Source of the DNA: Methyloversatilis universalis
GTDB lineage: Bacteria; Pseudomonadota; Gammaproteobacteria; Methylococcales; Methylococcaceae
Assembly (NCBI GenBank): GCA_020723665.1
Contig: DYIL01000016.1
Span: forward strand, 1-64,000
DNA: 64,000 bases
Direction of reading: 5' to 3'
Shown piece by piece: positions 54,190 to 61,757 of the stretch. A program made the position numbers and the translations under genes. Below the pieces are notes generated by a model, which had not been told where the DNA came from, did no database searches, and saw only the letters and a list, made by a program, of their open reading frames with translations. How positions within the stretch are numbered: the first letter of the stretch is position 1; each line of letters begins with the position of its first letter.

Positions 54190-54724
54190 GTTCACGAACC
54201 GAGCCCCGCCTGCCGTTTCGACGGCTTACCGAAACCGGATTTCGTGGGACGGGTAGAGCGAAGCGAAACCCACCGATGGCGGGTTGAGCGCACGCCAATA
54301 CAAGCAAGCGATCGACCACTGCGCTTTGCGTGCGCCGTAACCCGCCACCCGCGGTCGCAGACTCAGGGGGTTAAGGCGCGCGGAGAGCCCGGCGGTCACG
54401 GCACGGTTCGTGGCCATACATGCCTTATTCCATTTTTCGAACAAAAAAATTGCTTTAATGGTAGGCCGGGATAAGCCTGTCCTGAGCAACGTCGAAGGGC
54501 CTGTCCTGAGCGAAGTCGAAGGGCTTATTGCGGCCTACAACGTTTTCCTTTTGATTGAGAAATGAAATTAACCCCCATGGGTATGCAGGTTCGGGCGGGC
54601 CGCCTTTGGCGGGGTACGGTCAACGCATGACCCGTCGGATTGGGGCGAAAGGCGTGGAGCGCAGCCACTCTATGTCGCCATGGCCGCGGGTGCCGCGATC
54701 CACAGGCGTGGCAGGATGAAAAAA
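54190..54724. other. Repeat-rich intergenic region
   Basis: No gene in 535 bases. 54243-54355 has inverted arms around CGGGTAGAGCGAAGCGAAAC and GCGCCGTAACCCGCC, a dispersed motif also seen at 46297-46330 and 60356-60424. 54461-54537 is a hairpin element carrying two REP cores in tandem. Confidence 0.65.
54461..54567. repeat. Palindromic element with tandem REP cores; shares a 68-bp block with 14069-14136
   Basis: GTAGGCCGGGATAAGCC (54461 on) pairs with GGCTTATTGCGGCCTAC (to 54537). Between them are two copies of CCTGTCCTGAGC-N3-GTCGAAGGGC. Bases 54500-54567 read in reverse match 14069-14136 with about three differences, including 28 bases outside the hairpin. Confidence 0.75.
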
Positions 54725-54961
54725 CTAGTAGTCATCTTCCTCGTCTTCTTCTCCCTCGCCCATCAAGTCGAATACCATCCGAACCGACTTTCCCGTTTTC
54801 GTGTTCGTGGCCTTGAAGGTAGCGACGTCGTTCTCCAATCCGACACCTTCGATTTCAACGGGCGGGTCGTCGTACTCGCTCTCGGGTATGTCCAGTCGAT
54901 CCATGAGGTCTTGGTTTTCTTCCGCCGTCAATTCCATGTTGCCGTCTGAGTCGATGCGCAT
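54725..54961 (-). CDS. Small acidic conserved hypothetical protein
   Basis: 78 aa, strongly acidic at the C-terminus (MGEGEEDEEDDY). Segments TAEENQDLMDRLDIPESEYD and KTGKSVRMVFDLM look like a compact folded domain. An internal Met at residue 9 is an alternative start; no good ribosome site is visible for the first ATG. The function is not recognised and neighbours give no clue. Confidence 0.55.
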   Translation of the reverse strand: MRIDSDGNMELTAEENQDLMDRLDIPESEYDDPPVEIEGVGLENDVATFKATNTKTGKSVRMVFDLMGEGEEDEEDDY

Positions 54962-55107
54962 AGGTCTGTAGCCAAAACGATTGAAAAGGTCGATATGGTC
55001 GTTCCGATGATTCCCGGCGGGCCGGTCCGTCAGTTTCCGACTCCTTGGAAGTCTATCTCCGTAGGCCGTTCGCTCTAAGCCCTAGCGGAAGCGGCTTTAA
55101 CAGCCTA

Positions 55108-55170
55108 TCCCAATAGGCTTGAGAAACCCTTCGACAAGCTCAGGGCGAACGGCCTATCGGGATAGGCTCT
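55108..55170. repeat. Hairpin element related to 46407-46504
   Basis: AGCCTATCCCAATAGGC and GGCCTATCGGGATAGGCT form inverted arms around a REP-like core, CCCTTCGACAAGCTCAGGGC. It lies just beyond the stop of the downstream minus-strand oxidoreductase gene. Confidence 0.6.
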
Positions 55171-56134
55171 AAGTCGGACTAGACGGTGTGCCGTGAATGT
55201 CAATGACGATCTTTCCTCTTGCATGCCCCGATTGACTCCGACGATGCGCAAGGTCCAGTTGGGATAGCGGGAACACGGTATCGATCACGGAACGCAGCCG
55301 CCCCTGCTCCGCCAGGGCGCTCAAGAACGCCAAATCTTCTCCATTAGACTTGAGCATAACGGTCTTGATCCTCTTCTTCGAAAGAAGCCGGAATAATACT
55401 GAGCGACCCATCAGACCGATCGTGGGCAGAGTGGATACATAGATGCCGTCCGGTTTCTGTAAACCTTGATAACGCCCGAAAGGTTCGGAAACCACGGTAT
55501 CGAAGATCAGATCGAAAGAGGCCCAAGGACCGAACTCGGTCGTCCGAGTATAGTCGATGGTCTCGTCGGCCCCGAGTTCACGTACCCAGGACATATTGGC
55601 GCCGCTACAAACCGCGGAGACGTTCGCCCCGAACGCCTTGGCGATTTGCACGGCATAGTGCCCGACGCCGCCGGAAGCACCAACGATCAGCACTCTGTCG
55701 TCCTCTTTCAGGCCGCCGAGATCACGCAGGGCCTTAAGTGCGGTCTGCCCAGCCAGGGGCAAGGCCGCGGCTTCATGATCGTTCATCGTCTTCGGCACCA
55801 AGGCGGCTAGGCGTTCGTCCACCGCGGCGAACTCGGCCGCCGATCCGAAACGCCGTGAGCTCAAACACGCCATCACCCGGTCGCCGGGCCGAAAACGCGT
55901 GGCCTTCTCGCCGACCTCCGCCACTTCGCCGGCGAGGTCCATGCCGGGTATGGATGGAAACCGGACCGGAACGAGAAAGCGCAAACTGCCGTTATGCAGC
56001 TTCCAGTCGATTGGATTGACAGAACTCGCGGCCACCTTGACGAGCAGTTGATCGGGTGCCGGTTTCGGCGTGGGCACGTCGGCCAGACGAATTTTCGAAG
56101 GATCGCCGTAGCCCATGTATTGCATGGCTTTCAT
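55169..56134 (-). CDS. NADPH:quinone oxidoreductase-like zinc-independent MDR
   Basis: 321 aa medium-chain dehydrogenase/reductase. The N-terminal GroES-like fold (MQYMGYGDPSKIRLADVPTP, VNPIDWKLHNGSLRFLVPVR, PGMDLAGEVAEVGEKATRFR) is followed by a nucleotide-binding fold with VLIVGASGGVGHYAVQIAKA and DETIDYTRTTEF. No structural zinc cysteine cluster is present, as in quinone reductases. It is likely a cytoplasmic reductase of enones or quinones with NADPH. It is a single gene bounded by repeats. Confidence 0.9.
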   Translation of the reverse strand: MKAMQYMGYGDPSKIRLADVPTPKPAPDQLLVKVAASSVNPIDWKLHNGSLRFLVPVRFPSIPGMDLAGEVAEVGEKATRFRPGDRVMACLSSRRFGSAAEFAAVDERLAALVPKTMNDHEAAALPLAGQTALKALRDLGGLKEDDRVLIVGASGGVGHYAVQIAKAFGANVSAVCSGANMSWVRELGADETIDYTRTTEFGPWASFDLIFDTVVSEPFGRYQGLQKPDGIYVSTLPTIGLMGRSVLFRLLSKKRIKTVMLKSNGEDLAFLSALAEQGRLRSVIDTVFPLSQLDLAHRRSQSGHARGKIVIDIHGTPSSPT

Positions 56135-56348
56135 GAACGACTCCCTTGTCCGGATATCGAACTCGAAATAGATTTTGTTTTTGAATCAGGTCTATACAAT
56201 CCCATCTCAGCCGGCCTTTCGTCCTGGCCCCGTCGAAAGGCGGGTCTTGGACTTGTCGAAGGATTTTCGACCGCGTACCAAGATAGGCTCCCAATTAAAA
56301 CGTCAACCAGATAACCGTGGATTCGCAATCAATTTCAGGAGACCTATT

Positions 56349-56678
56349 GTGACCATGGGACATCTTCAAATCGATTCGGATACGAACGCAGCGGTCAAGG
56401 CTCATATCCAGCAGCAATTCGATACACTTTCCTGGTGGCCGACGGAAGAACCGGACAAAGCCAAACGGGAATACGGGGTCATGAATTCCAACCCGGCGCA
56501 GTTGGCTTACTGGTGCGAGAAATGGCTGAACGGCGCACGATGGCGGCAACTGGAAAACGATGTGCGAAAACGCCTGCGAAGCGGCAAATCCGCACCCGAC
56601 TGCGACTTTGCCCGCGCTCGAGAACGCTCGCGCCACCCCAGCGCGGCGACGCTACAAACGCGCGCCGATCGCCGCTAG
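56349..56678 (+). CDS. Small hypothetical protein
   Basis: 109 aa from GTG 56349, which has AGGAGA six bases upstream; ATG 56355 is two codons later. MGHLQIDSDTNAAVKAHIQQ and LSWWPTEEPDKAKREYGVMN, then QLAYWCEKWLNGARWRQLEN, look like a real helical domain with many Trp residues. The last ~30 residues are Arg/Ala-rich and overlap the 3' end of the convergent DsbA-like gene by 27 bases. Family not recognised. Confidence 0.5.
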   Translation: MTMGHLQIDSDTNAAVKAHIQQQFDTLSWWPTEEPDKAKREYGVMNSNPAQLAYWCEKWLNGARWRQLENDVRKRLRSGKSAPDCDFARARERSRHPSAATLQTRADRR

Positions 56679-57314
56679 GATCCGCCCCGGATCGCGATAG
56701 TCCACGGGCATTTCCAAACATCCGCGCTCATGCGACAGCGCCAGCAATAGGGTCGGGAAACCGCGAACCCCGTACGTTCGCGTGCAACGGATTTCTTCGA
56801 GCAGTTCTACGTGAGTGTCGGGATGCCGGAGATCCGCCGCGAAACGTTCCTTATCCAACCCAATCTCTTCCGCCAGTTCGATCAAAGTCGAATCGTTCGA
56901 GGGATTGCGCGCTTGCAGGTAATACGCCTGCTGAATGGCGAAGATCATGGCTTCCTCGAAGCCGGCGCCCTGCCGGCGCGCGGCTATCACCGCGCGGCAG
57001 GCCGGGTAGGTGGAGCGCTTGGGGACGCATTTCGTCCAGAAATCGAAATTGAACCGGGTGCCCGGCACCGAGCGCTCTATGGTTCGCCAGATGCCCTGAA
57101 TCTTTTCGCGCATCTCAACCGGCATCGGCACGGGACTGTCCGGCGCCAGGCCGCCCAGAAACTGCTCGACCTCGACACCGGCCGGCAATTCGCTCCTAAC
57201 GCGCTGCCATACCGGCCTAAACGCCCAACACCAACTGCACATGGGATCGTGGAAATAGAGCAGCACCGGGCCGGCAGCATTGGGTCGATTCGTTGACACT
57301 GCCTTTACCATCAC
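56652..57314 (-). CDS. DsbA-family thioredoxin-fold protein (FrnE/HCCA isomerase-like)
   Basis: 220 aa without signal peptide. The N-terminus VLLYFHDPMCSWCWAFRPVW carries a CxxC (CSWC) at the start of a thioredoxin fold with a helical insertion (YPACRAVIAARRQGAGFEEA, IQQAYYLQARNPSNDSTLIE). The cis-Pro region is GVRGFPTLLLAL. It is expected to be a cytoplasmic disulfide oxidoreductase or glutathione-dependent isomerase. It is convergent and slightly overlapping with the small gene at 56349. Confidence 0.88.
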   Translation of the reverse strand: MMVKAVSTNRPNAAGPVLLYFHDPMCSWCWAFRPVWQRVRSELPAGVEVEQFLGGLAPDSPVPMPVEMREKIQGIWRTIERSVPGTRFNFDFWTKCVPKRSTYPACRAVIAARRQGAGFEEAMIFAIQQAYYLQARNPSNDSTLIELAEEIGLDKERFAADLRHPDTHVELLEEIRCTRTYGVRGFPTLLLALSHERGCLEMPVDYRDPGRILAAIGARL

Positions 57315-57596
57315 GAAATCGGCGTTTGATTCACGCCCCTATTATCTACTTCAAAAGTTCCGCTTATCGCCCCCCGGCGACATCGATGAAACTTGGATGA
57401 AAGCGACATACATCCGTGAGAATAAGCGTCTTTGCGGGGACGGCTACGCCCTTTCGGCTTAGCTCGGGACAGACCCTTCGACACGGCTCAGGACAGGCTT
57501 ATCCCGGCTTGCCTCGAAATCATTGGAGACCGGGCCGAAATGAGCAGAGAGTTCCCCACCCGCCAGCCTATCGAAAATCGACCGAGATCGGCAACT

Positions 57597-58334
57597 ATGA
57601 AACCCGTTTTGCTTCTTGTTTTTCTTTCGGTATCCGCCTGCGGACTGCTGCCCGGAAAACCCGCGGACAATGCTGCGGCGCGCACGCCCTCCGCCGGCGG
57701 TCTCGTGCTTCCGCCCCTCAAGGACAGAATTCTCGCCCTCGCGGTCAGCGAATGGCTTTATTTCGGCAGGCAGTCCGTCGTTTACGACGGCGACAAGGAA
57801 AGCATCCCGCTGGTCGGATTCTGGGAGGACGAATCACCTTACGCTCAACGGATCAACCAGTATTGGCGCACGGTCGGCATGCCGGAACGTACCGGCCGAA
57901 ATTGCGAACAACCGTGGTCGGCGGCTTTCGTCAGTTGGGTCATGGCCACCGCGGGCGTTCCGAGCGACCGGTTTCCGCCAGCGGAAGCCCACTGGATCTA
58001 TCTTTCGCACATCATCCGCAACGCCGATGCGCCCGGAGCGAGCTTCGTACCGAGAAGCATACGCGACTATAGCCCGCGCCCCGGCGACCTGATCTGCGCG
58101 AGCCGCGGGTCGTCGACCATGCCCCAGTTCGCCGAGTTGCCTCCGATCGAAGCCATCGAGAACAGCAAACTTCACTGCGACATCGTCGTCGCAAGACGCG
58201 GACGGACGCTGGTAGCCATCGGTGGAAACGTCAGAAACTCCGTTTCCAAGAACCTTCTGAAACTCGACAAGAACGGACATTTGCAAGCGACCGCTCGAAG
58301 GCCGTGGTTTTTGATCATCGAGAATCGCCTTTGA
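57597..58334 (+). CDS. DUF2272 lipoprotein (putative cysteine-peptidase fold)
   Basis: 245 aa from ATG 57597, which begins a lipoprotein signal (MKPVLLLVFLSVSACGLLPG, lipidated Cys15). The frame is open further upstream but that part is not signal-like. The DUF2272 body has CEQPWSAAFVSWVMATAGV (candidate catalytic cysteine), PAEAHWIYLSHIIRNADA, YSPRPGDLICASRG and LHCDIVVARRGRTLVAIGGN (candidate His), an arrangement like NlpC/P60-type peptidases. It is likely anchored in the outer membrane, with peptidoglycan or envelope peptide hydrolysis inferred. Confidence 0.83.
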   Translation: MKPVLLLVFLSVSACGLLPGKPADNAAARTPSAGGLVLPPLKDRILALAVSEWLYFGRQSVVYDGDKESIPLVGFWEDESPYAQRINQYWRTVGMPERTGRNCEQPWSAAFVSWVMATAGVPSDRFPPAEAHWIYLSHIIRNADAPGASFVPRSIRDYSPRPGDLICASRGSSTMPQFAELPPIEAIENSKLHCDIVVARRGRTLVAIGGNVRNSVSKNLLKLDKNGHLQATARRPWFLIIENRL

Positions 58335-58801
58335 GCGCAGTGTGAGGAACGGCAGGTTCCCAGTCTCGGAGTACGGGAGCACCTTTCCGCCGTCGCGCGT
58401 TAGTTCCGGCCGGTAGGGTGCGGTGACGACAGCAGCCGCACCAATCGCGAACGGCGCCTGTCCTGAGCCAGGTCGAAGGACCTGTCCTGAATCCAGTCGA
58501 AAGACGGTCCGTTCCCCACTGCATCCTGCAATGCCATCTCCCCTACTCCTGTCGCCAGCGGCCGCGACAAATCGGCGGCGCCCCGGTTTTCGGTCATTGA
58601 AAGCCGCGTGTAGAGGTCGGATTTGGGTTTTTTTCGGCCGGCGGTGTAATCTAAGCGGGCGCCATCCGGATTCGGATGATGCGGATTTTTGGAGCGGCGC
58701 CGTCGGTCAAATCCGTAGACGCAGGCGACGGCGCACTTGCAGTTCAAAATCAGGGGCGAACCGGAACCCGTTCCAATTCAACCGACGAGGCAACACAACA
58801 G
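58335..58801. other. Intergenic region with REP cores
   Basis: 467 bases without a gene. 58457-58502 has two REP cores in tandem (CCTGTCCTGAGCCAGGTCGA and a variant). The stretch 58620-58660, with a run of seven T and TTTTCGG, may include the promoter of the aldehyde dehydrogenase gene, but this is not resolved. Confidence 0.5.
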
Positions 58802-60280
58802 ATGAGTGCGGAACCCAAACAGATCAACCCATCCGAAATCAAAATCTCTCAAACCAAGATGCTGATCGACGGCAAGTGGGTCGGTTCGGCGAGCGGAAAG
58901 ACCTTCGAAACCTTCAACCCGGCGACCGGCGAGGTGATCGCCCGTGTCGCGGAAGGCGATCGCGAGGACGTGGACAGGGCCGTTCGCGCCGCCCGCAAGG
59001 CTTTCGAGGAAGGCCCGTGGCGGAAAATGAGCGCGCGCGAACGGGGCCGTTGCTTGTATCGCCTGGCGGATTTGATCGAGAAACACTTCGACGAATTGGC
59101 GGCGCTGGAAACGCTCAACAACGGCAAACCGATCAACGAGAGCAAGTCGGCCGACCTGCCGCTGACGATCGAGTGTTACCGCTACTACGCAGGCTGGGCG
59201 GACAAGATAGAGGGCAAGACCATTCCGATCAACGGACCGTTCTTCACCTACACCCGCCATGAACCGGTCGGCGTCGTGGGCCAAATCATTCCCTGGAATT
59301 TTCCGCTGCTGATGCAGGCCTGGAAGTGGGGGCCGGCGCTCGCGGCCGGTTGCACCATCGTGCTCAAGCCGGCCGAGCAAACGCCGCTGACCGCGCTCCG
59401 GGTGGGCGAACTGGCTCTCGAAGCCGGCATTCCGGAAGGCGTCATCAATATCGTGCCGGGATTCGGCGAAACCGCCGGAGCCGCGGTTGCCGAGCACATG
59501 GACATCGACAAGGTGGCTTTCACCGGCTCGACCGAAGTGGGCAAGCAGATCATGCAGGCTGCCGGACGCTCGAACTTGAAGCGCGTCACCCTGGAACTCG
59601 GCGGAAAGAGCCCGAACATCGTATTCGCCGATTCCGATCTGGATGCGGCACTCGAAGGCGCATTCCAGGGACTCTTTTTCAATCAGGGCCAGTGCTGCTG
59701 CGCCGGCTCCCGTCTCTTCGTGGAAAAGAACGTTTACGACGATTTCGCTCAAAAGCTGGTCGAACGGAGCCGCAAGCAGGTCGTGGGCGATCCGTTCGAT
59801 CCGAAAACCACCCAGGGGCCGCAGGTCAGCCAGGCGCAGTTCGACAAGATCATGGACTATATCCGCTCCGGCAAGGAACAAGGCGCGAAACTTCTCACCG
59901 GCGGCAATCGCGTCGGCAGCCAGGGCTATTTCATAGAACCCACGATTTTCGCCGACGTCGACGAGGACATGAAGATCGCGCGGGAGGAAATCTTCGGGCC
60001 GGTACTGTCCATGATTCCGTTCAAGGACGTGGACGAGGTCATCGCCCGAGGCAACCGTACCGTGTACGGGCTCGCGGCCGCGGTCTGGACCAAGGACATC
60101 AACAAGGCGCATCGCCTGGCGGCGGAGCTCAAAGCCGGCACCGTGTGGATCAATTGCTACGACGTCTTCGACACGGCCGCGCCTTTTGGCGGGTTCAAGA
60201 TGTCGGGCATAGGCCGCGAACTCGGCAGTTATGCCCTGGAGAACTACACCGAGGTCAAGACCGTTACCGTGGCGCTGTAG
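58802..60280 (+). CDS. NAD(P)-dependent aldehyde dehydrogenase
   Basis: 492 aa from ATG 58802 (GACGAGGC upstream; the frame is open further). ALDH superfamily class 1/2 type: [16 protein letters not shown], cofactor region [16 protein letters not shown] and [20 protein letters not shown], general-base Glu in [13 protein letters not shown] (~265), catalytic Cys in [15 protein letters not shown] (~299), and [14 protein letters not shown]. It oxidises aldehydes to acids; the substrate is not predictable. It is a single gene flanked by repeats. Confidence 0.95.
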   Translation: MSAEPKQINPSEIKISQTKMLIDGKWVGSASGKTFETFNPATGEVIARVAEGDREDVDRAVRAARKAFEEGPWRKMSARERGRCLYRLADLIEKHFDELAALETLNNGKPINESKSADLPLTIECYRYYAGWADKIEGKTIPINGPFFTYTRHEPVGVVGQIIPWNFPLLMQAWKWGPALAAGCTIVLKPAEQTPLTALRVGELALEAGIPEGVINIVPGFGETAGAAVAEHMDIDKVAFTGSTEVGKQIMQAAGRSNLKRVTLELGGKSPNIVFADSDLDAALEGAFQGLFFNQGQCCCAGSRLFVEKNVYDDFAQKLVERSRKQVVGDPFDPKTTQGPQVSQAQFDKIMDYIRSGKEQGAKLLTGGNRVGSQGYFIEPTIFADVDEDMKIAREEIFGPVLSMIPFKDVDEVIARGNRTVYGLAAAVWTKDINKAHRLAAELKAGTVWINCYDVFDTAAPFGGFKMSGIGRELGSYALENYTEVKTVTVAL

Positions 60281-60723
60281 AGGCAGCGCCCAGCAAATTC
60301 CGGTGGGCACGGTCTATCGGCCTTTCCCCACCCTACGACATTATCGCGGCTGTAAGGTGGGTTAGGCGCGCATCGCACCGAGTCTGCAAAGTTCCCATGA
60401 TGTTTCCGCGCGCCGTAACCCACCAGGCAAGGCAGCGGAACTATCGAAAGCCAGTTGAAGGTCGGCAATCCTGTGCCGACGAAATCGTCTGTCACGTGAG
60501 GCGGTAGAGGGCGTCGGGAAGGGATTCCCGACCTACTCCGGCTACAGGTTATCGATCGTAGGATGTGGTGAGCGAAGCGAACCGCATCATTCGCGGATGT
60601 GGCTCAGAACGCGTCCCGCGTATCCTGCCGCTTCGAGGTTACTCGGTGGGTTGCGGCCTCGCGGCCTAGCCCACCCGACAAGAAATGAATGCCTTGATTG
60701 AAAGCGATTTGGAGTAAATCGGA
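60281..60723. other. Intergenic region with several dispersed palindromes
   Basis: 443 bases, no gene. 60356-60424: arms GGTGGGTTAGGCGCGC and GCGCGCCGTAACCCACC. 60454-60536: arms GGTCGGCAATCC and GATTCCCGACCTAC (same family as inside 40444-40639). 60560-60590: the sequence GTGAGCGAAGCGAACCGCAT. These are stacked non-coding repeats. Confidence 0.65.
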
Positions 60724-60996
60724 TCAGGCCAGCATGTTTTTGATCGCCCGCTCGTATTCCGGGAAGTAATGGCCGATGACCGGGAGATCGAATCGGCGCA
60801 GAATACTGGTATTCGGCTCCCGCTCCAACAGAAAATCGAACGAACGGCTGACCAGTCGCTCGGTCGGCACTTTGCCGTCCGTCAGTCGGGAGGCATAGTC
60901 CGGATCCACGGTGACCGTGTGCGTCGTCGTGGTCCGCGCTTCCACCGTCACCTCGAAAGTGGATTCAGTCAGTTTTTTTACCGTGACTTTCGCCAT
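60724..60996 (-). CDS. Small conserved hypothetical protein
   Basis: 90 aa, with CAGGAGACCGAG ahead of the ATG, a strong ribosome site. A beta-rich start (MAKVTVKKLTESTFEVTVEA) is followed by RTTTTHTVTVDPDYASRLTD and a helical end (SRSFDFLLEREPNTSILRRF, YFPEYERAIKNML). The pattern fits a conserved family of unknown function in proteobacteria; nothing in the context suggests a role. Confidence 0.75.
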   Translation of the reverse strand: MAKVTVKKLTESTFEVTVEARTTTTHTVTVDPDYASRLTDGKVPTERLVSRSFDFLLEREPNTSILRRFDLPVIGHYFPEYERAIKNMLA

Positions 60997-61757
60997 CTCG
61001 GTCTCCTGTCCAAGTTCGTTGTCTCTCGATCTTTCCGGTTATTCGGCCAGGGCCATCATGCTAGAAACGGCAGTTGGACGTGCTCGAGTGTGCGGCGGTC
61101 GGCGCGTCCGGCAAGCCTGTCCTGAGCGGAGTCGAAAGGCCTGTCCTGAGCCTGGTCGAAGGGCGGTTCGCTTCGCTCACCGCATCCTACTTTTCCGGTG
61201 CATCGAAGCGGTCAACCGCCGTTTCTAGGATCATCATACCGGCAAGCTCGAGGTCGAAAAATCGCTGAAAAATATACCCTCCTTTCGAACGGCGGTCTCT
61301 ACCACGCTTCCCGTTCCGGCGAGCAAGCCCGGAATCCATTTCCGACGGGCCAGTTGAGCCAAGCGGCTGTCGGCGAGGGATTGCGGACCAACATACTACG
61401 GACCTTGCTCACTCTAGGGAGCTCTGATCAAGTTTCCAGTGGGAAAGGCGAACAGTGCGACGGTTGGATCCAAAAGGCCCTCACCCAACCCCATCACGCC
61501 GCACTGTCCCCGTTGGGAGCCGCAAGCGGCGCTTACCCGTGCACCCGTTCGCCGGGAGCGAACGCCAACGTGCGAAGCACGGCCCTTCGACAAGCTCAGG
61601 ACGGGTTTGTCCCGGCGAGAGAGGACCTATTCAGAGCTTCCTCTAGGCCCCGCCAAACAAAGAGCGAATTGCGTAAGGCGCAAGGTAGCCTTAGGATGAA
61701 CGGGAGCGTCTGACCGACCCTGGCCTGAGCGAAACGCCATGGAACTGGTCGAACCGT
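60997..61757. other. Intergenic region with REP cores and a MITE-like element
   Basis: 761 bases, no gene. Two REP cores in tandem lie at 61114-61163. 61417-61642 is an element related to 2275-2420. Short arginine-rich frames here are products of the repeats. Confidence 0.6.
61417..61642. mobile_element. MITE-like element, second copy of the 2275-2420 family
   Basis: GGGAGCTCTGATCAAGTTTC at the left and CTATTCAGAGCTTCC at the right mirror the 2275-2420 element, including the shared interior CACCCGTTCGCCGGGAGCGA and TGCGAAGCACGGCCCTTCGA. It is longer because of about 80 extra internal bases. Confidence 0.6.

Noticed and set aside
58778-60310. 510-residue minus-strand open frame
   Set aside because: Antisense to the aldehyde dehydrogenase, whose catalytic motifs are complete.
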